DNA from: Pseudolabrys sp.
Lineage (GTDB): Bacteria; Pseudomonadota; Alphaproteobacteria; Rhizobiales; Xanthobacteraceae
Assembly: GCA_029945495.1 (NCBI GenBank)
Contig: JAQSCR010000591.1
Coordinates: 1 to 8,181 of the forward strand
DNA: 8,181 nt
Direction of reading: 5' to 3'
The position numbers and the translations under genes are program-made. Positions 1 through 6,311 of this stretch are shown here, in pieces (within the stretch, counting starts at the first letter, position 1; each line of letters opens with the position of its first letter). The notes beneath the pieces are model-generated. The model saw only the letters and a program-made list of their open reading frames with translations, did no database searches and was not told where the DNA came from.

Positions 1-2
1 GG

Positions 3-383
3 CTGCGCAAGGAGTTCGCAATCACGCTGCCGCAGTTCGACGTCATGGCGGCGTTGGCGCGCAACGAAGCCGGCAAAGGCACCGGCATGAACATGACCGA
101 GCTGTCACGCCTGCTGATGGTCTCGAACGGCAATGTCACCGGCATCATCGACCGGCTCGCCGCCGACAAATTGGTGCTGCGCCAGGCGCCAGCCAGCGAC
201 CGCCGTTCCTACATCGTGCGGCTGACGCCGAAAGGCGCGTCGCAATTCGCCGTCGTCGCCAAGGCGCATGAAGGCTGGGTCGACGAATTGCTGTCCGGTT
301 TCGACGCCGCCCAGGCGGACGAACTCATTCGCCAGCTCGGCGGACTCGCCAAGGGCAAACCGACTGTAGCCGGGGACCGATGA
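3..383 (+). CDS. MarR-family transcriptional regulator (5' partial)
   Basis: The reading frame is open to the left edge, so the N-terminus is missing; the first internal ATG is at 45, but the frame runs upstream of it in good MarR-like sequence (LRKEFAITLPQFDVMAALAR). The visible part has the MarR winged helix: a recognition region (MTELSRLLMVSNGNVTGIIDRL), followed by the wing with the typical D-R-R-S-Y turn (ASDRRSYIVRLTPKG). A C-terminal dimerisation helix follows. MarR proteins bind DNA as dimers and are often released by aromatic acids or their CoA esters. The gene ends by overlapping the acyl-CoA dehydrogenase start by four bases (ATGA), so it is probably the first or an early gene of the operon and an autoregulating repressor responding to the pathway's substrate or CoA ester. 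The ligand is inferred from context only. The operator and promoter would lie left of the window. Confidence 0.9.
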   Translation: MRKEFAITLPQFDVMAALARNEAGKGTGMNMTELSRLLMVSNGNVTGIIDRLAADKLVLRQAPASDRRSYIVRLTPKGASQFAVVAKAHEGWVDELLSGFDAAQADELIRQLGGLAKGKPTVAGDR

Positions 384-1546
384 CGATGCGCGACCCAAGC
401 TTTCTCGACTGGCCGTTTTTCGAGCCGCGCCACCGCGCTTTCGCCGAAAAGCTCGACGCCTGGGCGGACGTCCATCTGAAAGCGGTCGATCATCACGATG
501 TCGACGCGGCCTGCCGCGCTCTGGTGGCGATGCTCGGTCGCGACGGATTTTTGCAGCCCACCGCGCCGGGCGACAGCGACGCCGAAAGAATCGACGTGCG
601 CACTTTGGCGATCGCGCGCGAGACCTTGGCGCGCAACTCGGGTCTCGCCGATTTCGCCTTCGCCATGCAGGGCCTTGGCGCCGGGCCGATCTCGCTGTTC
701 GGCACCCTCGCGCAGCGCGCCGCCTGGCTGCCGAAAACGCGCGCCGGCAAGGCGATTGCCGCCTTCGTGCTGTCGGAAGTGGCATCCGGCTCCGATGTTG
801 CCAATATTACGACCGCCGCCCGCAAGGACGGCGACGGTTACGTCATCGACGGCGAGAAGACCTGGATCTCGAACGGCGGCATCGCCGATCTCCACATTGT
901 CTTTGCCCGCACCGGCGAGGCGCCAGGCGCGCGCGGCCTGTCGGCCTTCATTGTCGAAGGTTCCAACCCGGGCCTGTCGGTTGCCGAGCGCATCGAGGTC
1001 ATCGCGCCGCATCCGCTGGCGCGGCTCGCGTTCAAGAACTGCCGCGTCTCCGCCGATGCGCTGATCGGCGAGCCCGGCGACGGGTTCAAGATCGCGATGG
1101 CGACGCTCGATGTGTTTCGCACCACAGTCGGCGCCGCGGCGCTCGGCTTTGCCCGCCGCGCGCTCGACGAAACGCTGAACCGCGCCGCCAGCCGCCAGCT
1201 GTTCGGCGCGCCGCTCGGCGAGCTGCAGATGGTGCAGGGCCACATCGCCGACATGGCGCTCGACATCGACGCCGCGGCGCTGCTGGTTTATCGCGCAGCC
1301 TGGACCAAGGACAAAGGTGCGGCGCGGGTGACGCGCGAGGCGGCGATGGCCAAGCTGTTTGCCACCGAAGCGGCGCAGCGCGTCATCGATACCGCGGTGC
1401 AGATCCATGGCGGCGACGGCGTTCGTTCCGGTCACCCGGTCGAGACGCTCTATCGGGAAATTCGCGCGTTGCGCATTTACGAAGGCGCGTCCGACGTTCA
1501 GAAGGTCGTCATCGCCCGTTCGCTTTCATCTCCGGGAGCGCGTTAA
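380..1546 (+). CDS. Acyl-CoA dehydrogenase family protein
   Basis: A 388-residue FAD enzyme of normal family length. The sequence shows the family's central FAD/substrate motif (LSEVASGSDVANITTAAR, then TWISNGG), the QIHGGDGV motif near the C-terminus, and the YEGASDVQ motif, in which Glu368 aligns with the catalytic base of medium-chain acyl-CoA dehydrogenase (Glu376). These enzymes remove two hydrogens from the alpha-beta positions of an acyl-CoA and pass electrons to electron-transfer flavoprotein. The start at 380 overlaps the regulator's stop (ATGA); a second ATG at 386 is equally possible, since the only purine-rich stretch (GGGGA, 372-376) is 3 bases from the first and 9 from the second. 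It is followed after one base by an aromatic CoA ligase, so its substrate is probably an alicyclic or ring-derived CoA ester rather than a fatty acid. That substrate assignment is inference; the family assignment is secure. Confidence 0.93.
   Translation: MTMRDPSFLDWPFFEPRHRAFAEKLDAWADVHLKAVDHHDVDAACRALVAMLGRDGFLQPTAPGDSDAERIDVRTLAIARETLARNSGLADFAFAMQGLGAGPISLFGTLAQRAAWLPKTRAGKAIAAFVLSEVASGSDVANITTAARKDGDGYVIDGEKTWISNGGIADLHIVFARTGEAPGARGLSAFIVEGSNPGLSVAERIEVIAPHPLARLAFKNCRVSADALIGEPGDGFKIAMATLDVFRTTVGAAALGFARRALDETLNRAASRQLFGAPLGELQMVQGHIADMALDIDAAALLVYRAAWTKDKGAARVTREAAMAKLFATEAAQRVIDTAVQIHGGDGVRSGHPVETLYREIRALRIYEGASDVQKVVIARSLSSPGAR
1534..1538 (+). promoter_or_regulatory. Ribosome binding site deciding the CoA-ligase start
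   Basis: GGGAG lies nine bases before the ATG at 1548, inside the end of the dehydrogenase gene. It supports 1548 as the ligase start rather than the much longer open frame beginning at 1359, whose first 63 codons overlap the dehydrogenase in another frame and do not resemble any ligase. Confidence 0.6.
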
Positions 1547-1547
1547 C

Positions 1548-3182
1548 ATGGCAAACATCAAGCTTGGCCCGTCCGCGCATGTCGACACTTTCGCGCGCGA
1601 CAATCTGCCGCCGTTCGATCAATGGCCGCAACTGCTGCTCGACCGACCGGAATTCCAGTATCCGGAATATTTGAATGCCGCGGTCGAACTGACCGACCGC
1701 AACGTCGAGCGCGGTTTCGGCGACCGCATCGCGCTGATCGGCAATGGGCGCCGCCGCACTTACAAGGAACTCGCCGACTGGTCGAACCGGCTGGCGCATG
1801 CGCTGGTGGAAAATTACGGCGTCAAGCCTGGCCATCGCGTGCTGATCCGTTCCGGCAATAATCCGGCGCTGGTCGCCGCCTGGCTCGCCGCCACCAAGAC
1901 CGGCGCGGTGGTCGTCAACACCATGCCGATGCTGCGCGCCGGCGAACTGGCCAAGATCGTCGACAAGGCCGAGATCGCCTTGGCGTTGTGCGACAGCCGC
2001 ATCGCCGACGAACTGATCGCCTGCGCCAAGACCAGCAAGTTCCTCAAGCAAGTGGTCAATTTCGACGGCACGTCCAATCACGACGCCGAACTCGACCGCA
2101 TCGCGCTCGACAAACCGGTGAAGTTCGATGCCGTCCGCACCGGCCGCGACGATGTCGCCTTGCTCGGCTTCACTTCCGGCACCACCGGCGAGCCGAAGGC
2201 GACCATGCATTTCCATCGCGATCTGCTGGCGATCGCCGACGGCTATGCGCGCGAAGTGCTTAACGTCACCGAAAACGACATCTTCGTCGGCTCGCCGCCG
2301 CTTGCCTTCACCTTCGGCCTCGGCGGCCTGGCGATCTTCCCGCTGCGTTTCGGCGCCACCGCGACGCTTTTGGAAAGCGCCTCGCCGCCGAACATGATCC
2401 AGATCATCGAAACCTATAAAGCGACAATCTGCTTCACCGCGCCGACCGCCTATCGCGCCATGATGGCGGCGATGGACAAGGGCGCCGATCTGTCGTCGTT
2501 GCGTATTGCCGTCTCTGCCGGCGAGACCTTGCCGGCGCCGGTGTTCGAGGAATGGACGCGTAAGACCGGCACGCCGATCCTCGACGGCATCGGCTCGACC
2601 GAACTGCTGCACATCTTCATCACCAACCGGATCGGCGACGCCCGCCCTGGCGCGACCGGCAAGCCGGTCATCGGCTACGTCGCGAAAATCGTCGACAAGG
2701 AAATGAACGAAGTCGAACGCGGCGAGATCGGCCGTCTGGCGGTGCGCGGCCCGACCGGCTGCCGCTATCTCGCCGACAAACGGCAGAAGGACTACGTGCG
2801 CGATGGTTGGAACCTGACTGGCGACACCTTCATGCAGGATGCCGACGGCTATTTCCACTTCGTCGCCCGCGCCGACGACATGATCGTCTCGGCCGGCTAC
2901 AATATAGCCGGTCCCGAGGTCGAGGCGGCACTGCTGTCGCATGTCGACGTGGCCGAATGCGCCGTGGTCGGCGCCGCCGACAACGAGCGCGGCGAGATTG
3001 TCGCAGCCTATGTCGTGCTCAAGCCCAACGTGATCGGCGACGAGTTGTGCGTGAAGAAACTGCAGGATCACGTCAAAACGACCATCGCGCCCTACAAATA
3101 TCCCCGCGCCGTGTATTTCGTCGAGGCTCTGCCGAAGACGCAGACCGGCAAGATCCAGCGCTTCCGCTTGCGTCAGCACTAG
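1548..3182 (+). CDS. Aromatic acid-CoA ligase (benzoate/2-aminobenzoate-CoA ligase type)
   Basis: A 544-residue member of the adenylate-forming (ANL) superfamily, which activates a carboxylic acid with ATP and CoA through an acyl-AMP. Visible motifs in order: the phosphate-binding loop TSGTTGEPK (residues 209-217), the GIGSTELLHIFIT segment typical of benzoate-, hydroxybenzoate- and 2-aminobenzoate-CoA ligases, the ribose-binding Asp426 in LTGDTF, the hinge around Arg441 in ARADDMIVSAGYN, and the catalytic lysine Lys535 in PKTQTGKIQRF close to the C-terminus. The length fits the family. The start at 1548 comes one base after the dehydrogenase stop and has a GGGAG site. The best guess for the substrate is benzoate or 2-aminobenzoate, the latter favoured by the RidA-like neighbour, because an amino-substituted intermediate would give enamines. 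Substrate specificity cannot be read from the sequence by eye. Confidence 0.9.
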   Translation: MANIKLGPSAHVDTFARDNLPPFDQWPQLLLDRPEFQYPEYLNAAVELTDRNVERGFGDRIALIGNGRRRTYKELADWSNRLAHALVENYGVKPGHRVLIRSGNNPALVAAWLAATKTGAVVVNTMPMLRAGELAKIVDKAEIALALCDSRIADELIACAKTSKFLKQVVNFDGTSNHDAELDRIALDKPVKFDAVRTGRDDVALLGFTSGTTGEPKATMHFHRDLLAIADGYAREVLNVTENDIFVGSPPLAFTFGLGGLAIFPLRFGATATLLESASPPNMIQIIETYKATICFTAPTAYRAMMAAMDKGADLSSLRIAVSAGETLPAPVFEEWTRKTGTPILDGIGSTELLHIFITNRIGDARPGATGKPVIGYVAKIVDKEMNEVERGEIGRLAVRGPTGCRYLADKRQKDYVRDGWNLTGDTFMQDADGYFHFVARADDMIVSAGYNIAGPEVEAALLSHVDVAECAVVGAADNERGEIVAAYVVLKPNVIGDELCVKKLQDHVKTTIAPYKYPRAVYFVEALPKTQTGKIQRFRLRQH

Positions 3183-3189
3183 GCACATT

Positions 3190-3600
3190 ATGAAGAAAAA
3201 TCATTTCGACGTTCTGCAACCGAAAGCCTGGGTGACGCCGAAGGGCTATGCCAATGGCATCGCCGCCGAAGGCCGCCAGGTCCATATCGCGGGACAGATC
3301 GGCTGGACCGCCGAGGCGAAGCTCGTGAGCGGTGACTTTGTCGCGCAGGTCGAGCAGGCGCTGTCCAATATCGTGCAGGTTCTGGCCGAGGCCGGTGGGG
3401 AGCCTGCCCACATCGTCCGCCTGACCTGGTACTTGACCGACAAAACCGAGTATATCTCTCGTCAGAAGGAAATCGGGGCGGCGTATCGGCGTGTCATCGG
3501 ACGGCACTTTCCGGCGATGTCGGCGATCGTGGTGGCCGGCCTGATCGAAGACGGTGCCAAGGTCGAAATCGAGGCGACGGCGGTGATTCCGCCAGGCTGA
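3190..3600 (+). CDS. RidA/YjgF/UK114-family protein lacking the deaminase arginine
   Basis: A 136-residue protein with the Rid fold signature: the HIAGQIGW strand (residues 32-39), the VEQALSNIVQVLAEAG helix (54-69), the HIVRLTWYLTD segment (74-84) and the C-terminal KVEIEATAV block (124-132). Family members form trimers; RidA itself hydrolyses reactive 2-aminoacrylate-type enamines/imines to keto compounds and ammonia. In RidA the conserved arginine (Arg105 in E. coli, in PARSCVEV) is essential, but here the matching stretch is PAMSAIVV and the position is Met110. That places the protein with the Arg-less Rid groups (Rid4-7 or RutC-like), which act in specific catabolic pathways and lack the classic activity. 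It starts seven bases after the ligase stop with only a weak TAGG upstream, so translation is probably coupled. A role in amino-aromatic CoA breakdown is inference. Confidence 0.88.
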   Translation: MKKNHFDVLQPKAWVTPKGYANGIAAEGRQVHIAGQIGWTAEAKLVSGDFVAQVEQALSNIVQVLAEAGGEPAHIVRLTWYLTDKTEYISRQKEIGAAYRRVIGRHFPAMSAIVVAGLIEDGAKVEIEATAVIPPG

Positions 3601-3638
3601 CGCCGCCGGTCCGACCTTGGTAAGAAGATAAAAAACTT

Positions 3639-3644
3639 AAGGGA
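3639..3644 (+). promoter_or_regulatory. Ribosome binding site of the molybdopterin subunit gene
   Basis: AAGGGA lies five bases before the ATG at 3650, in a short A-rich gap (3601-3649). It supports the start at 3650 and independent translation initiation after the 49-base gap. I see no clear promoter or terminator in the gap, so the gene is probably in the same transcript as the upstream genes. Confidence 0.6.
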
Positions 3645-3649
3645 AGAAA

Positions 3650-5968
3650 ATGTCGGACATCGGTTTCAAGTACAAAGGCCGCCGCGAAGACCAGCGCTTC
3701 ATCACCGGCCAGGGCCAATACACCAACGACCATAATCTTCCCGGCCAGGCCTATGCCTGCTTCCGCCGTTCCGACCGCGCCCATGCCATCATCAAGTCGA
3801 TCGACGTCTCGGCCGCGAAACGCAGCCCCGGCGTGCTGGCGGTGTTGACCGGCAAGGACGTCGCTGACGCCGGCTTCGCCACGCTGCCGCCGATCCAGCC
3901 GCCGCCGGGCCGCGGCGGGCAAAGTCTTCTGGCGCCGGAGCGTCCGATTCTGGCGCGCGACCGCGTGCGCTTCGCCGGCGAGGAAATCGCCGTCGTCGTC
4001 GCCGAAACGCAAGGTCAGGCGCGTGACGCCGCCGACCTGATCGAAGTCGTGTTCGAGGATCTGCCGGTGCTGATTGGCGTCGAGCGGGCGATGGCCCCCG
4101 GTGCGGCGGTGGTGCACGATCATATTCCCGGCAATGTCTGCTTCGATTTCGAGTACGGCGACGAGAAGGCGACCGCGGATGCTTTCGCGCGCGCCGCCGG
4201 CACTGTCTCGCTGACCGCTGAAAGCCCGCGCGTCGCCCCCAATCCGATGGAAGTGCGCGGCGCGCTCGCCGCCTATGACGAAGCCAATGACGTCTACGAG
4301 TTCTACAGCCCCAACCAGGGCGGCCCGTCATTCGGGCATGAATTGTCGATCATCTCCGGCATCCCGCACGAGAAGATCCGCGTGAAGATGGTCGATGTCG
4401 GCGGCGCCTTTGGCGCGCGCACCGCGCCGTTCTCGGAATATCCGCCGCTGCTGTTGCTGGCGAAGCAGCTCAAGCGTCCGGTGAAATGGCTGTCGACCCG
4501 TTCCGAGGATTTTCTCACCGACAATCACGGACGCGCGGTGTCGATGCGCGGCGAACTGGCGTATGACGCCAATGGCAAGTTTCTCGCCATCCGCACCGAG
4601 TGGCGCTGCGATTCGGGCGCCTATCTGTCGCATGCCGGCGCCTTCACCAACTCGATCAACGGCAAGGTCATCGGCGCCGGCGTCTATCAGGTCGAGGCCA
4701 TGTATGGCCGGCACTATCAGGTGATGACCAACACCGCGCCGACCAATGCTTATCGCGGCGCCGGCCGGCCTGAGGCGAATTACATCGTCGAACGGCTGGT
4801 CGACGAGGCGGCCGCAAAACTCGACATGGATCCGTTCGAGCTGCGCCGCCGCAACATGATCAAGAAGTCGCAGTTTCCCTACAAGACGCTGACCGGCGCC
4901 ATGTTCGACAGCGGCGACTTCCAAAGCCTCGCCGCCAAGGTGAAAGAGGAAGCCGACTGGAAGGGCTTTGCCGCGCGCCGGCGCGCCTCGCGCAAAAACG
5001 GCAAGCTGCGCGGCATCGGCTCCGCCGTGTTCATCGAACCGTCGGGCGGCGGCGGCATGAAGAAGGACGAAGTCGCCGTGCTGTTCGACAAAGACGGCCG
5101 CGCCATCATTCACAATTACGCCGGTCCGAGCGGGCAGGGCCACGAAACGGTGTTCCCGGAACTTGTCGCCCGCATGCTCGGCATCGACGCCGCGCGGGTC
5201 ACGCTGAAGCAGGGCGATCCGGATGGACCGCATCTGATCGGGCACCCGTCGATCGGCTCGCGTTCGACTTTTTCCTATGGCAGCGCCTACAAGGTCGCGT
5301 CCGACATCATCATCGAGAAGGCCAAGAAGATCGCCGCGGATGAGCTGGAAGCCGGCGTCAACGATATCGAATTCGCCAATGGCGTCTTCACCATCGCCGG
5401 GACCGACCGCACCATGACGATGACCAAGGTCATCGAGAAAAGCTGCGCGATCGTGCCGAGCCCGCTCGACACCGTCGCCGATTACGGCGTCAGTCTGGCC
5501 TTCCCCAGCGGCGCGCATGTCGTCGAAGTCGAGGTCGATCCCGACACCGGCGCGGTCGAGGTGGTGCGCTATACCGCGGTCGACGACATCGGCAATGTCA
5601 TCAACCAGGTGTTGGCCGACGGCCAGATCGTCGGCGGCATCGTGCAGGGCGCCGGCCAGGTGTTCGGCGAAAATTGCCAATATGACGAGACCGACGGGCA
5701 ACTGCTGACCGGCAGCTTCATGGATTACTGCATGCCGCGCGCCGGTCTCATTCCGGCGGTCGGGCTGTTCAATATCGTCGTGCCATCACCGAACAACCCG
5801 CTCGGCGTCAAGGGCGTCGGCGAAACGGGTTCGACCGGCTCGATGCCGGCCTGCATGAATGCGGTGCTGAATGCATTGCGTACGGTGGGCGTGAAGCACT
5901 TCGATATGCCGGCGACGCCGGCGCGCATCTGGAGCGCCATCGCCGCGGCGAAGTCGCCGGCCGCGTAA
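3650..5968 (+). CDS. Form II CoxL-like / xanthine dehydrogenase-family molybdopterin-binding subunit
   Basis: A 772-residue large subunit of the molybdenum hydroxylase family, close to the usual length. The N-terminus has the family opening (GRREDQRFITGQGQYTND), followed by the a/b hammerhead domain (roughly residues 15-130) and the two cofactor-binding domains. Seen directly: VDVGGAFGAR (248-257), the active-site loop AYRGAGR (367-373), the GSRSTFSYGSA segment near 540-550 and the KGVGE motif with Glu725, which aligns with the catalytic glutamate that activates water. AYRGAGR is the signature of form II (CoxL-like) proteins; true CO dehydrogenase (form I) has AYxCSFR, so CO oxidation is unlikely. 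Such enzymes hydroxylate N-heterocycles, aldehydes or aromatic CoA esters and normally work with a 2Fe-2S subunit and an FAD subunit. Neither partner is encoded in this window. The substrate is unknown; the operon suggests an aromatic or N-heterocyclic compound. Confidence 0.92.
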   Translation: MSDIGFKYKGRREDQRFITGQGQYTNDHNLPGQAYACFRRSDRAHAIIKSIDVSAAKRSPGVLAVLTGKDVADAGFATLPPIQPPPGRGGQSLLAPERPILARDRVRFAGEEIAVVVAETQGQARDAADLIEVVFEDLPVLIGVERAMAPGAAVVHDHIPGNVCFDFEYGDEKATADAFARAAGTVSLTAESPRVAPNPMEVRGALAAYDEANDVYEFYSPNQGGPSFGHELSIISGIPHEKIRVKMVDVGGAFGARTAPFSEYPPLLLLAKQLKRPVKWLSTRSEDFLTDNHGRAVSMRGELAYDANGKFLAIRTEWRCDSGAYLSHAGAFTNSINGKVIGAGVYQVEAMYGRHYQVMTNTAPTNAYRGAGRPEANYIVERLVDEAAAKLDMDPFELRRRNMIKKSQFPYKTLTGAMFDSGDFQSLAAKVKEEADWKGFAARRRASRKNGKLRGIGSAVFIEPSGGGGMKKDEVAVLFDKDGRAIIHNYAGPSGQGHETVFPELVARMLGIDAARVTLKQGDPDGPHLIGHPSIGSRSTFSYGSAYKVASDIIIEKAKKIAADELEAGVNDIEFANGVFTIAGTDRTMTMTKVIEKSCAIVPSPLDTVADYGVSLAFPSGAHVVEVEVDPDTGAVEVVRYTAVDDIGNVINQVLADGQIVGGIVQGAGQVFGENCQYDETDGQLLTGSFMDYCMPRAGLIPAVGLFNIVVPSPNNPLGVKGVGETGSTGSMPACMNAVLNALRTVGVKHFDMPATPARIWSAIAAAKSPAA

Positions 5969-5975
5969 GCGGCTG

Positions 5976-5990
5976 GCGCGGTCGTCGCGC
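5976..5990. terminator. Possible hairpin between convergent genes
   Basis: GCGCG (5976-5980) and CGCGC (5986-5990) can pair around a five-base GTCGT loop, in the 22-base gap between the end of the molybdopterin subunit gene and the end of the minus-strand small gene. The position suits a shared transcription end, but neither side has a run of T, so it is not a classic rho-independent terminator, and the short GC stem could be chance in GC-rich DNA. Confidence 0.3.
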
Positions 5991-6197
5991 TCAATTCAAC
6001 CGATGAGTCGCCGCTTCGGTGTTGGTGTCGCCGGGGAAGGCGCTGGCCTGGATTTCAGCCGGCTCTTCGGCTTCCGCCAAGGCCAGGTAAAGCTGCTCCA
6101 GCCTGAGATAGCGCTCGCGGCTTTCTTCGTCGTAGGTCGCGTCAGCCAGGGCCGCGCAGGTGGCCGCTTGCCGTTTCAAACATTTTGCTGTCGCCAT
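5991..6197 (-). CDS. Small hypothetical protein (68 aa)
   Basis: A 68-residue protein rich in Ala, Glu and Arg and without a signal peptide or membrane segment. Residues 5-45 look like two amphipathic helices (KCLKRQAATCAALADATYDE, then RERYLRLEQLYLALAEAEEP), with a polar tail to the end. This layout, a basic helix with one or two Cys followed by an acidic helix after a short turn, resembles many short uncharacterised proteins in Bradyrhizobium-type genomes. The family resemblance is from memory of the style, not from a search. A very good ribosome binding site (GGAGGG, nine bases before the ATG) supports it as real. It lies downstream of the amidohydrolase on the same strand after 114 bases and could be expressed with it or from its own promoter. 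No function can be assigned. The plus-strand frame over the same DNA (6003-6383) has no such support. Confidence 0.65.
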   Translation of the reverse strand: MATAKCLKRQAATCAALADATYDEESRERYLRLEQLYLALAEAEEPAEIQASAFPGDTNTEAATHRLN

Positions 6198-6206
6198 AGT
6201 CGCGCA

Positions 6207-6212
6207 CCCTCC
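6207..6212 (-). promoter_or_regulatory. Strong ribosome binding site of the 68-aa gene
   Basis: On the minus strand this reads GGAGGG, close to the full anti-16S match, nine bases before the ATG whose complement is at 6195-6197. It is the main evidence that this short frame is translated and that 6197 is its start. Confidence 0.6.
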
Positions 6213-6228
6213 GACTATCTGCCTGTTT

Positions 6229-6258
6229 GCATTGCAGCATTAAACATGCGGCATTGCA
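6229..6258. repeat. Direct repeat GCATTGCA x2 flanking an inverted repeat
   Basis: GCATTGCA occurs at 6229-6236 and again at 6251-6258, 22 bases apart (about two helical turns). Between the copies is GCAT-TAAAC-ATGC (6237-6249), an inverted repeat. The array lies in the AT-rich gap upstream of the 68-aa gene on its coding strand, where a promoter or operator would be expected. No convincing -35/-10 pair could be fixed. The repeats are visible directly; a regulatory role is inference. Confidence 0.4.
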
Positions 6259-6311
6259 ACAAAAATTCACAAAACCCTCATAAAAGAGATATTTCACGCG
6301 AATTTGGCGGA

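Larger units (their letters stand above)
6198..6311. other. AT-rich intergenic gap between the amidohydrolase and the small gene
   Basis: This 114-base gap is clearly richer in A and T than the coding DNA around it. It holds the ribosome binding site and repeat array of the 68-aa gene. Close to the amidohydrolase stop it also has AAATTC and GAATTT as distant inverted copies and a three-base CTC/GAG stem, neither strong enough to call a terminator. No further gene is visible in it. Confidence 0.5.

Noticed and set aside
209..1435. Long minus-strand open frame (408 codons) opposite the acyl-CoA dehydrogenase
   Set aside because: It is a by-product of GC-rich codon use in the real plus-strand gene; the translation is Arg/Gly/Asp/Ala-rich without any family motif, and the plus-strand gene is well supported.
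1359..1547. N-terminal extension of the CoA ligase
   Set aside because: The added residues are an alternate-frame reading of the dehydrogenase; 1548 has a ribosome binding site and gives a normal family length.
1509..3188. Minus-strand open frame of 559 codons opposite the CoA ligase
   Set aside because: It mirrors the ligase gene in the antisense frame; the composition is low-information and no known motif is present.
4328..5701. Minus-strand open frame of 457 codons opposite the molybdopterin subunit gene
   Set aside because: Antisense shadow of a strongly supported gene.
3650..5968. Aerobic CO dehydrogenase large subunit (coxL, form I)
   Set aside because: The active-site loop reads AYRGAGR, not the AYxCSFR of true CO dehydrogenase, and the medium and small subunit genes are absent from the window.
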